From assembly GCA_029378245.1 (NCBI GenBank), contig JARKIF010000477.1, positions 1-15,356 on the forward strand: a DNA stretch of 15,356 bases. Direction: 5' to 3'. Source of the stretch: Roridomyces roridus. Its lineage: Eukaryota > Basidiomycota > Agaricomycetes > Agaricales > Mycenaceae. The notes beneath the pieces were generated by a model, which did no database searches, was not told where the DNA came from, and saw only the letters and a program-made list of their open reading frames with translations. The position numbers and the translations under genes are program-made. Positions 1 through 9,375 of this stretch are shown here, one piece after another. Each line of letters starts with the position of its first letter. Positions within the stretch are counted from its first letter, which is position 1.

Positions 1-1384
1 TACATATCTGTGCTGTATTTCATAGTAATCCTACAGAAGTACATTGCCCAAAAAGATAAAAAATGGAAATAAAGCCGATCATATCTTGACGGTCGGACGC
101 CCACAACAGCTTGCACTTCTTTCCTGACCGTCCATGTACCCCGCCACTTCTCAGCAAGCTCTTCATTGAGTCTCTGAAGGGCGCCGTCGTCCATCCAACT
201 CGGCATATTCCTCAGCATATACTGCACCAACTGCAGCTTGTCCCAATATACCTCCGCCTGGTCAACCGTGCGCATCGAACCTTTTCCGCCACCCATTCGG
301 AGGCACGCCATCTGCCCGGACCAGTCTTTCAGCAGGATTACCAGCTTCGAGATATCGCCAGCCCCCTGCTTGCCCTCGAAGATGACATGCTCCCACACAA
401 CCAACTGGTTCATCCAGCGGATCAACGCGAGCTTGTTGACGGGTTCGGGTCGGCGGACGCTGGTTGCTCGAAGTCGCTTGGCCTGAGGTGCTTCCGCGGT
501 GCTCGAGAGCGATGTTGTACGCGGCCTCCTCACAGCCTTGGGGCTCTCGGTAATTGCTTGATTGGATGTGTGAGCCCTCAAAATAGGTGCGGGTATTGCT
601 GCTTCGGGCTGCTTCTGGGTGTACAGCCCCTTCTTCACAGCTTTCTTCTTCTTCGGCACCAAATGTGCTAATTCGCGGATCTCCCACCGGGTGATGAGAC
701 GAGGTTCAGCTGGGTATTGCTTGATTCAGCAAGAACCCCTGAGCTGAACAGGTCCTCTGGTTGTGTGTGGTTTGTTTTCTGGGGTTTGCCCTTGGACGGT
801 ATCTGGTGTAGTGGTTTGGGCTTTTGTCCAGTAGATGATTGGTTGTTATCGACTTTATTGGTAGATAGAGGTGGTGTTGGGTTGGATGATGTGGATTCAA
901 AGTGGGTTGGGATGCATGTGAGTTCATGCACAGGGGTGGTAGGCAGCGAAGCAAAGTTTGCTTTGTGCCGGCAGTGGGGAGGTGTGCAAGATCTTTCAGA
1001 GGCATCTTTGGATAAGGTAGGATGCATTGTGGACAGGGCATCCTGGTGGATAGGGGTTGTGTCTTTATCCTGGTGGCATGCAACATCTGCTTGATGTTTT
1101 ATGGATGTTTCCTGGGCAGGCACAGCGGGGTTCAGCTGAACCTGGCGTGCTGCAAGAGCAGGTTGCATGTTGTGCCACAGAACTTTCAAGTTCCTGCCAT
1201 GTTTCTGGTCTGGAGATGCACTGAATACAGTGTGTCTCCTTTGTCTGTTGTTTCCCTCAACAGGCTGGATAGCCTGGCGAGATACTACAGTGTTTGTGCT
1301 ACTCTGGACGATATCTATAACCTGGGGAGGAGGGTCATATCGTTTGAGCAGCGTAGAGTCTTGGGGGGGAAATACCTGAGTCAT
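1..1384 (-). CDS. Unrecognised protein, 3' partial at left edge, with a frame break
   Basis: I do not recognise this protein. The first part, from ATG 1384 (an alternative in-frame ATG lies at 1411), is a Pro/Ser/Thr/Gln/His-rich and probably disordered stretch of about 230 residues that stays open to a TAG at 668. Just before that stop a second minus-strand frame becomes clearly coding. From about 707 down to 105 it is free of stops and has a lysine-rich patch (PKKKKAVKK), then a folded-looking, Trp-rich part with RWMNQLVVWEH, LLKDWSGQM and NEELAEKWRGTW. No intron of correct phase joins the two frames. One extra C in the CCC run at 687-689 would join them. Near the left edge a possible 74-nt intron (31-104) would splice AV to DYYEIQHRYV, but the donor GTGGGC is poor; reading through is also open. 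I prefer ATG 1384 because it has G at -3 and sits at a normal distance below the TATA box. The locus is probably real and the exact model is uncertain. Confidence 0.5.
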
Positions 1385-1436
1385 GTCTTGGTGGTTAGGA
1401 GTTGGTGACATTTGCTGACAAATATCTCCGCAGCCG

Positions 1437-1459
1437 CCTTTTATACCCTGATAGCCAAT
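1437..1459 (-). promoter_or_regulatory. CCAAT box plus TATA box for the leftmost gene
   Basis: Read on the minus strand, ATTGG (1459-1455, an inverted CCAAT box) is followed by TATAAAAGG (1445-1437). This is the classic order for an RNA polymerase II core promoter pointing left. Initiation about 30 nt below the TATA box would fall near 1415-1410. That leaves ATG 1384 as the first well-placed start and puts ATG 1411 almost at the cap site. No comparable TATA box is seen at the other, housekeeping genes of the window. Confidence 0.55.
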
Positions 1460-1950
1460 CAATGACAAATATCAGGAAACAATGTGTAAAGTCGGGATTG
1501 TTCGAGAACTATGATCGGAGACACAGGACGAGTGGAAAAGGGAAACTTCCCAAAGAGTGTGAACGCGGGGAGGTGGTGGGACGGATGGGGCCGAGATAAG
1601 AGAGTCGTCGCGGTGCGAATTGGAGTATTGTGGCTGAGACAACGTAATTTGTTGAACGAATAGCAAAAATTAGGTGGTGATGTTATCTCCAAAGATGGAT
1701 TCGCCGAACGGGGGCTCGAACGCACGTTGGAGGGTCGCCGCGCCGCCGTCGGGATGCTGGGACCTACTTGGAAAACGTTTGCCAGTCCTATTATTTGTCA
1801 TACACGTGCCCACCGATACGCCTTGCTTCTTTTGTGTCTTCATGCGCAGACCGTGACGATCTAATATCTGACGAACGACGACGGTGTTCATTCTCTGTCG
1901 GCCCTCTCTCCACGCTTCAGCCTCCTCGTCGATGGCAGCGGCCGACAGCA
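1460..1950. promoter_or_regulatory. Divergent intergenic region and KCS1 leader, with upstream ATGs and an E-box
   Basis: This space between the leftmost gene and KCS1 holds no gene I can support. It has a CACGTG E-box at 1803-1808, 143 nt before the KCS1 ATG. On the plus strand two upstream ATGs could act if they are transcribed. One at 1680 opens a 58-codon frame ending at 1856. One at 1932 opens a 61-codon frame ending at 2117, overlapping the KCS1 start in another frame. Both have weaker start context than ATG 1951. The minus-strand frame across 1670-1951 shows no recognisable protein features. Confidence 0.4.
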
Positions 1951-4900
1951 ATGGTCAAAAACCGCTGCTCTATCGCTTTCCCGCTTTCCCCACCCAGCTC
2001 CGGTTCGACCAGTGCTTTACCCTCCCCAAAGATTCCCTCGGAAGACCGAGATCTCTTCCACAGGTCGCCCGTCCGTCTCTCGAAATCGCCCAGAAAGAAG
2101 CGACGCCAGGATCATAACCTATCCGACTCGGACGGTTATGTCACTGAGCGCTCTTCACCTCGACCACTTCCTCGCTCCTCCCAGGCGCGGAGAGATGCAG
2201 CGAGGGCCCTGACCCTGCCCTCTTCATCCTCCTCCACGTTCGCTCATCTCAGTACTCCCCGTCCCCTGTCGGGCTCGTACTCGTCTTCATCTTCCTTCAG
2301 TTCCTCCTCCTCCTCCGCTCATGAGCGCGTCTCTTCGCAACCTCCGACAGCCGGCATCGGTCGTAAGGTGGCAGCAACGCTCCAGCTGTTCAAGGAGACC
2401 AAGGAAGATACCGGGGGCACGGGTTCACGGGCTCAGCGCAACGATGATGTGGCTGAGCCCGAGTTCCAGTTCGTGAAGCGCGCGGAATGGCCAGACAGAG
2501 AGGCGGCTGCTGTGCGGAGGGAAAGAAGCCTAACGGCCTTGAAGCGCGTCCGGACACGGGAGAGTGTCTTCCAAGACGATCAGGTCGCCGATGGCAAATC
2601 TCCTGCTCGGGAGACCTTCCTCACCGATTTAACGCAGTGGCGGGATACGGTGACCAGTTCTCACGACAGTAGAGGCCGACGGCGTGAACGCCCAGCAGAG
2701 GATGAGCCCGTGTTCGAGATCGAGGTGCGTGCTTTTCCCCCGTCCACTGGATGTTTCATGAAAACGCTTGCAGCTATCTTCTCCTGCTTACCCTCCCTCA
2801 CCTCCACTATCTCGGTCACGTTCCTCGCGTTTTCCGGAGGACCCCGGTCATTCACGCGTTCGGACGACTACACCCGAACTACCTACGTCCCCACGTAAAG
2901 CTTCGGCTCATATTCAGATACCCCAGCTGCAGCACTCGCCGACGGCGTCCGCGAGTTTTTCGCCTTGGTCAACAGATGATGAATCAGCTTGGGAGACCGC
3001 TTCCGTGACAACATCTACGTCGACTACTTCTGCTGGCGCTTCCAATTCATTTTCTACGCTCGCGCCCACGAGTTCCTACAATGCCCCGCACGAGCAATCT
3101 AGTCTGGATGACGGAGAGGATTTTGATCCGGATGTTGAACGGGAACACCTGCCGCATATTCCCCTTCGCCCTTTTCGCAATCAAGTTGGAGGACATAGTG
3201 CCATCTACAAATTCACCAAGCAGGCTGTGTGCAAGGTACGTCGTCAGCGCGTCAAATCAGCCGCATCATCTCATATTACGTTGTCAGCCACTCGTATCCC
3301 GCGAAAATCTGTTCTACGAGTCGGTGGAACGGGAGGCTCCTCCGCTTCTGGGCTATATCCCACGATATCTGGGCGTCATGCTCGTCACCTATCGCAGGGT
3401 ACCAAAGGCGCCGGCATCCCCCACTTCATTGACGCGACCAGCAAACGATGCTACACCCGTCCCAGGCACATCTCCAAACCAGCAGGACGAACCGTGTGAC
3501 ACTGACACGGATGAGGCCGAGATGCCGGAGGTTCTTCTTGACCGCAACCGACATATCATACCTCCTTGGATGTTGCACAATCGCACTCGGCCCCGTTCTC
3601 AGTCCAATGTTGCGACCCACCCTCCGCCTGGTCGTCCATTCAGCTGGACTCATTTCAAGCATCTGAGCAGCGGCGCTATTTCAAGCCCAGATCTCGGCAC
3701 GCCGTCCATGTCCAGCGGCACTCCTCGCCCCAGTCCGCTTGCTCGGTATCCTCCTTACGTGACGAGCGACATGGACGCCCCAACTCCGGTCAACTCTCCC
3801 AACCAGTCGATGGGTGTTTTGGGGACTCGCCAATTCCTCGTCAAATCGGCTTCTGACGAAGAAAACGGTGTTCGTCGGCCTTCGATGACCACATTTCAAA
3901 CCACTCCGACGCCCCATTCGCCCTGGTTCGGAGGGTTAGGATCAACAACCGTCAACACCAAACTGAAGGATCACGTATTCAGTACGGTGCTACGCCGCTT
4001 TCGTCGACGTACTGGAGGCAGGCTAGCGGCTGGTTCTAGGACCGATGACGACGGGGACGTCGCTGACGGTGAGGGGGATGGTACGCCGAATGCTCTTCGT
4101 TCTAGGACCCGTAGTGGTAGAGTTCGACCTTTGATTAGCCGAGTTGAGGGTCTTCGGGAATTGGAAACCGCGCCGCCCATCCGCAGGGTTCAGAGCGAAA
4201 CCTCCATGTCGATTCCTGCCAAGCTTCAGGCCCTGGAAGAGCATCAGAACAAAAATATGATGGACGTTTTCGCCGCGGACCTGAACGATGCAAATCACTC
4301 TTGGCCGACCATGAACCTCTCGCCGTCCATCAGCCGGCGGCGCAGCCGTTCTCGCTCCTTGGACTTTGGTGCCTCGCCTCCTCCGCTGAGGTCCTCGCAC
4401 GCATCATTCCAAGTCGATGCCCCATCCCTGCCGGAGCTAGATCCCACTGTCACACGACAGAACCATTTTATCCTCATGGAAGATCTCACTGGGCGCTTGA
4501 AGCGGCCATGTGTTATGGACCTGAAAATGGGGACGCGGCAGTACGGGTTGGACGCTACCCCGGCAAAGAAGAAGAGCCAACGGAAGAAATGCGACCGGAC
4601 CACGAGTAGGACCTTGGGTGTCCGGGTGTGCGGCATGCAGGTACGGTTCCCCTGATTCTCTTGTTCCGTCAACCAATCCAATCTAGGTCTGGAATCACGT
4701 AACACAGTCGTATGTGGCACAAGACAAGTATATGGGACGTGACGTTCGTCCTGAGGCCTTTCCTTCTGTTCTGGCGTCCTTCTTGCACGATGGCGAACGG
4801 CTGCTTGCATACCAGATCCCCATTTTGTTGCAGAAGCTGTACGGCCTTGCACGCATCATCAATCGGCTCAAAGGCTATCGGTTCTACGGCTGCAGCCTTC

Positions 4901-5487
4901 TCCTGATATACGACGGCGATCATGAGCTCCAAGAAAGCTTCCGGTCCTGCACCCTGGAGCAGCCCTCTTCTCGCAGTAAACGGGGCGAGTCTCTCGAGCG
5001 TCACAGCACCCGCACGGACTATGAGCCGACACTCCGTCGCACACACAGCGAGGATGTGCTTCTAGGTTCGACAACCAAGCCCGGCCGACGCAAACGAGGC
5101 GAGATCAACGTTCGGATAGTTGACTTTGCGCACACAACTTCTGGGCGGGATTGGCTTCCGTATTTCAACATAAACGACCGGGCGGCAGAGATGACAACGT
5201 CCCAGGGTTATGTGGCTGATGTGGATCCAGAGACGGGGCTCATTTATGCACGCTTCCCTCCGCATTATCCGGAAGAGGCGGATCGTGGGTTTCTATTTGG
5301 TCTGAGGAGTCTGACGGTGGCCTTGGAACAGATATGGAATGACGAACGCATCCGCCGAATCAAGGAGTGCCGAGACGATACTACCGTCCCTCGTCTTCCT
5401 CCACTTCCGACGGAAAACAAGAAAATATTCGAGGAGATTTTTGGCAGGCTGGAAGATGGCGAGGATCCTGGCCTGGTTTCTACATGA
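1951..5487 (+). CDS. KCS1: Inositol hexakisphosphate kinase (IP6K), Kcs1 family
   Basis: Makes inositol pyrophosphates by phosphorylating InsP6 (5-InsP7 in the known family), signals in phosphate homeostasis and energy status. Exons are 1951-2724, 2774-3235, 3288-4640 and 4687-5487. Introns are 49, 52 and 46 nt, all in phase 0. The product is 1129 aa, close to yeast Kcs1 in size. Residues 1-390 are mostly disordered, with poly-Ser runs near 2219-2320. The N-lobe signature NQVGGH is at 394-399, followed by [11 protein letters not shown]. After a disordered stretch of about 350 residues comes the inositol-binding motif PCVMDLKMG (819-827), the SLL motif (933-935) and the metal-binding DFAH (1009-1012, the IDF-type motif). 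All family signatures are intact. Start 1951 has G at -3 and G at +4 and is the first ATG in this frame. Downstream, SNAPC4 lies 161 bp away on the same strand. Confidence 0.95.
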
Positions 5488-5599
5488 CGCTACATTAACA
5501 CTTGATTCTCTAATTCGGCACGCATGTATCTTCTCCATAGACGACTACGGTCACTGTAGCATCAAAAGCATATTTTCATTTTGCTCATTTACATTCGAT

Positions 5600-5605
5600 C
5601 ACGTG
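5600..5605. promoter_or_regulatory. CACGTG E-box in the KCS1-SNAPC4 spacer
   Basis: A palindromic CACGTG sits 44 nt before the SNAPC4 ATG, in the 161-bp spacer after the KCS1 stop. bHLH factors (Cbf1, Pho4 or USF type) bind such sites. A six-base site occurs by chance about every 4 kb, and the window has others (1803, 12848), so function is not shown. Confidence 0.25.
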
Positions 5606-5648
5606 GACGTGACTTCCTCTTACACCTCTACCAACTACGATACATGGT

Positions 5649-7462
5649 ATGCCTTTCTCCTCTGCGTGGTCCTGGCTGACGAGGAAACTCAAGAAGCAAC
5701 TCGTTCTCAACGCCTTGGATGCTAATCAAAGGCACCAAAACGCCCTCGCTAGCCATGCTGAGTCTCTTGGCGCGCGTCTCGAAGAGCTAGACCGACTTCT
5801 TGTTCGTGTACCGCCTCTCGAAGCCAACCAGACTTTCATTGTTAAGACAGGCACAAGCCGACGTCGAGGATGCAGATTCTGACTTAGAGTGCGATTTCTA
5901 CATCCCGAATAGCAAACCGCCCATCGGTCCTGTGAAGAACTTCAACAGCGTGGTACAGGTCCACTCTCGCGCCTGTTTCTCCTCCTCCTGAATGTGCTGC
6001 AGAAATCACCGTTTTACCAAGACACCATGAAGAGGACGCGGTATTTGAATCTTACAGTCCGCCATACGAGTACGTTCCTTCTTCTGAACGCGATATTGCC
6101 TAATGTCGAATGTAGTGACTACCAAGGAGGTCGACACACTCAAAGGCGCGGTCAACGCTGAAATAGCACGCGTCGAGCAAATGCAAGGGTGCGTATCTTC
6201 TACAATTATCTCATTCCTGGTTGACCAGTCTGCAGGGGCTCTTCTTCGTCATCCATGACCGACGCATTAGACTGGGCCCTCATCACTGAAAAGGTACGTA
6301 CAGGTACTCTGGATATCGTTGCCGTTTTTATACCGCTACAGGTCTCCGATATATCCAATGTAAAGAGAAGTGCCGACGAATGCAAAATCAAGTGGCACGG
6401 GGAAATGAGCAGCACCGTGAACCGCGCGGCCTGGGAGGAACCCGAAGTCAAAAGGCTGCGCGAAATCATCAGTGGGAATGGGGAGAAGGCAGTGGATTGG
6501 GTACAAGTGGCGAAAGAGCTTGGGGTCCGAATATTTCGTTGCACACAGCTCAAGCTCATTTCTCTCACAGACGAACCGTTTACCGATCGATTGTATGCGC
6601 ACGGGTTTGGAACGCCCACGACAAATATGGACCGGGGTGGCCGACAGAAAGGTCCTGGATGCAGTCAAAATGTATGGCACCTCCTGGAATCTCGGTAAAT
6701 TATATTTCATTTGTGCTAATTCCCCAACTCACACTCTTAGTTGCACGATACGTCGCTCCGGACTTGACAGCCCACCAGTGTTCTGGCCGTTACTCGCGCA
6801 GTCTTGACCCCAATCTTCGACATGGGTCATGGACCGAAGAGGAGGAGCAGAGGCTCGTCGCTGCTGTGACAGGTTACGGAAGGTCATGGGTGGAAGTCGC
6901 CAGTGTTATACCTGGCAGGACTAGCGACCAGTGTCGAGATCGTTGGACTGCCGGCTTTGACCCAGCAAGAAAGAAGGAGACGAAAGCCGGTGCTTGGTCC
7001 AAGGAGGAAGACCAGAAACTTCTCGAGACGGTCAACCGTATGGGCAGAAAATGGAAAGCCATCGGGGTTCAGATGGATCGCTCAGGAACAGTTGTGAGTT
7101 GATTTTCAGCACGACCATAATTCGGCTGATGTGAACAGTGTCGGGTTCGTTATGAAAAATTATTAAACGAAGAGGGTGAGGTGGAGTCTGGTACTTCGAC
7201 GCCGCTGTCGCGAGAGGCGGAAGACGACTCGGAAAGATCCACTCCCAGGCCACCGACTACGTCGCAACCAGAGTCATCTGGCGTACAACCGAGACCCAAA
7301 CCAAAACCGATTGGTAAAGGTACAAAAAGAACGGCTGAAAACGAAAGCGAAGGTCCTCGGAAGAAACGAGCTCTCAATTCAGAGCAGGAAGAGACGGACA
7401 AAAGTGCTGCGACAGAGGTACCACGCAGAAGATCGTCTCGACTAAATCCTGGTGTACAATAG
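5649..7462 (+). CDS. SNAPC4: SNAPC4/SNAP190-like Myb protein (snRNA-activating complex large subunit)
   Basis: In animals SNAPC4 is the Myb-repeat subunit of SNAPc, which binds the proximal sequence element of snRNA promoters for RNA polymerases II and III. Exons: 5649-5807, 5851-5952, 6003-6069, 6116-6188, 6236-6293, 6342-6524, 6571-6694, 6741-7093, 7139-7462. The eight introns are 43-50 nt and the product is 480 aa. Residues 1-53 look helical, possibly coiled coil. SPFYQD (89-94) precedes a helical linker. Then come a half repeat (about 146-176, starting DWALI) and four Myb repeats opening at W184, W234, W286 and W341. The half-plus-four order and phrases such as RSLDPNLRHGSW and PGRTSDQCRDRW fit SNAPC4 better than ordinary two- or three-repeat Myb proteins. 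The tail is charged and basic (GPRKKRALN, a likely NLS). The donor of intron 2 could instead be at 5959 (+2 residues). The gene ends 2 bp from the TAF8 stop on the other strand. Confidence 0.85.
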
Positions 7463-7464
7463 AA

Positions 7465-8516
7465 TTACATGGAATCAATAGCTAATGAGGTCGGGACGCG
7501 GGAACCAGTCGATTGCCTGGATTTCCGCGAGGAGGGATGAGAGAGTTTCCAGCGTTTGCGGGGATGAATCGTGGTTTCTGCGTTTACTATATGACCCAGC
7601 AACTCGCCTTCTTCTTGCCCCTTGGCGTCCTCTGTCGCCACCATCAGGTTCCGTAGCGAGTTTTGGACTAGCGCTGCGGTCTCGAGCTTCTTCTCCAAAG
7701 AAGGAATGGCCGCTTTTTTAGGAGGAGACGCCTAGAGAGGATGAGTTTGAATGCAGGGGCGAGACAAGTACATACGGGTGTCCGAAGATATGTGTGCTTG
7801 GGCGGCAACTTTGGGAAGAAAGTGGGTAGTGTCCGCAAAGTACCCGGCAACGTCATGGGTATAGATTCATCGTCTGAAGGGAGTCGTGCTGGAGAAGCAG
7901 AGCGAGAGCGAGCTGGGATCAAGGTAGGTGTAGCCGGCAAAACTGTACTCGTAAGTGAATGTCATGCAGACCCTCAAACGACTCACGTTTCTTCTTCTTT
8001 TTCTTGACTACTTTCGCTCTTGTGGGTCGCAGCTTCTCGGGCGCGATACCAAACTCTTCGCATGCAAGCACAAGATCTGTGGCAATTGCACCGGACCTGT
8101 TTGAGAGATTGGCATATTGATGCGCGCGCTCATACAGTCGTTCGATGACTAGGTCAAAAGCATCAGGTTTGTGCTCAAAGTTGTTGAGTGTGTCGCGTAC
8201 AAGCAACGACATCGCGCTCGAGAGTCTCTATGGCGAGCCGGTCGCCTCCGGAGAAACCTGCTTCGCGTAGTTCAGACGCAATGAGCCTCTGGATTGCTTT
8301 GGACGCGATAAGAGGTGTGATTGAAGTCAAATCTGGCGGCGACGGTTCGGGAGGAGGGGGAGTCGGGACGCGTGGAGGAGGGGGAGGAGGCGGCGCTTGG
8401 TAAGCAGTAGGAAAGTACTGGGCAGCAGCATAGTTGTACTGAGAGTACGGATTGTAGTTGGAGCCAGCGGGGACAACAGGCATGCCAGGCGCGCCTGGCT
8501 GGTGGTAGTAGGACAT
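7465..8516 (-). CDS. TAF8: Transcription initiation factor TFIID subunit 8 (TAF8)
   Basis: TAF8 is a histone-fold subunit of TFIID that pairs with TAF10 in the nucleus. Exons in reading order: 8516-8201, 8148-7987, 7942-7776, 7731-7465. Introns are 52, 44 and 44 nt and the product is 303 aa. The N-terminus is Tyr/Pro/Gln-rich with a poly-Pro run (about 42-60). The bromo-associated histone fold spans about 64-145 (SKAIQRLIASELREAGF, LYERAHQYANLSNR, ATDLVLACEEFGI) and is joined across intron 1 by VVA-F-IERLYERA. A KKKKKKR patch follows, then the second TAF8 hallmark, FFPKLPPKHTYLRTP, at 201-215. The final 88 residues are charged. The start codon is 48 bp from that of FMN1 on the other strand, so the two probably share a promoter. 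The 3' end abuts the SNAPC4 stop, so 3' UTRs must overlap. Confidence 0.93.
8349..8394 (+). repeat. G-rich low-complexity tract (poly-Pro codons of TAF8)
   Basis: The plus strand carries repeated GGAGG and GGGGG runs, the complement of the poly-Pro codons in TAF8 exon 1. Several closely spaced G runs could form a G-quadruplex on the TAF8 template strand. The tract is readily explained by coding for proline repeats. Confidence 0.5.
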
Positions 8517-8564
8517 GATCAGTGACCAAATTTGTCAGCCCGCAATCTCATTATCTCAACCTCG
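8517..8564. promoter_or_regulatory. 48-bp shared divergent promoter, TAF8/FMN1
   Basis: Only 48 bp separate the TAF8 ATG (minus) from the FMN1 ATG (plus). There is no TATA box. In the middle is an almost perfect inverted repeat, TGAC-C-AAATTTGTCA (8523-8537), which reads nearly the same both ways and could serve both genes. Transcription start sites and part of each promoter probably lie inside the opposite gene. Confidence 0.6.
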
Positions 8565-9282
8565 ATGGCCACCGCTGCCGAAGTAGCCAAGCTTGCAGAA
8601 CGCCCAGAGGCCCAGCGCCAAACCACCGAGTTCCGTGCGGCGAGGCCCCAAATCGTGGGCCCAGACACACCGCAGTCTCCGTACCCCATCCTGCTTTCTG
8701 GTCCCGTGCAGCAGGGTTTCGGCCGCGGCGGCAAGGAACTAGGATGCCCAACTGGTTCGGATGATGCTGTCTCTTCCATCTCGCACAACTTGAAACAATG
8801 AAATACCAGCCAATCTTCCCGACGACTCTATTACACCGATGAGTAGCGTATGCGAGCCCGGTGTCTACTACGGCTATGCCCAAGTCCTGCCTCCCAAAGA
8901 CGCCAACTGGGATGAAAAGCACTGTATCGTCCATCCTATGGTTATGAGCCTGGGTTGGAACCCCTTCTACAAGAACGAGCGACTGACTGCCGTGAGTCAT
9001 CCGGTTAGATGTCCGATATTTTGCTTACAGACGCGCAGGAAATCCACGTCATGCACGAGTTTGACGCGGACTTTTACGGATACGACCTGAAAGCGGTCGT
9101 CCTGGGGTATATCAGACCAGAGCTGGACTACACGTCGCGCGGTGAGTCATATTGGCACGGGCAATCCCAGAGCTGATACGGCCATGGCAGAGGCCTTGAT
9201 AGAGGACATCGAGACCGACAAACGCGTCGCGCTGAATTCGTTGGCCAGGCCGTCGTATCAAGAATATAGCAAGGCCATTTAG
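8565..9282 (+). CDS. FMN1: Riboflavin kinase (ATP:riboflavin 5'-phosphotransferase)
   Basis: Converts riboflavin and ATP to FMN, the first step from vitamin B2 to the flavin cofactors. Exons: 8565-8754, 8810-8991, 9039-9141, 9191-9282. Introns are 55, 47 and 49 nt and the product is 188 aa, the usual size of single-domain eukaryotic kinases. The nucleotide-binding signature [15 protein letters not shown] (53-67) is split by intron 1, whose donor GTTCGG is weak but needed to restore PTAN. GVYYGYA follows, then [11 protein letters not shown] (110-120), with the Glu expected to act as catalytic base, then EIHVMHEF and DFYGYDL. The C-terminal helix includes [10 protein letters not shown]. At intron 2 the acceptor at 9038 is chosen over 9030 because it gives EIHVMH in frame. 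No targeting signal is evident. Confidence 0.95.
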
Positions 9283-9290
9283 AGCATTAG

Positions 9291-9296
9291 AATAAA
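9291..9296 (+). other. Polyadenylation signal AATAAA, FMN1
   Basis: A canonical AATAAA begins 9 nt after the FMN1 stop codon, inside the 93-bp space shared with the convergent uS11m gene. Confidence 0.5.
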
Positions 9297-9375
9297 TTCT
9301 GGTAATATTATAGAGACAACAAGTCCTGCGATTTCGTTGGCGCAAATCAGAGTGGATGGCGAGCAGACGTACCGT

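Noticed and set aside
717..1408. Plus-strand open frames overlapping the leftmost gene (717-1094 and 1022-1408)
   Set aside because: They are Trp/Val/Gly-rich mirror readings of a Pro/Thr/His-rich strand, lack family features, and oppose the TATA box direction.
1684..1745. Possible minus-strand tRNA, from a B-box-like GTTCGAGCCC near 1710-1719
   Set aside because: The T-arm would have two mismatches, no A-box is found at the right distance, and no 5' strand complementary to the presumed acceptor end is present.
6741..7139. Bas1-like or c-Myb-like transcription factor as the identity of the Myb gene
   Set aside because: The half repeat, the four full repeats and the N-terminal helical region follow SNAPC4 order. 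Bas1 and c-Myb have different repeat counts and layouts.
8349..8394. Simple-sequence repeat as an independent regulatory G-quadruplex
   Set aside because: Proline codons in TAF8 explain it. It is listed only as a low-complexity tract.
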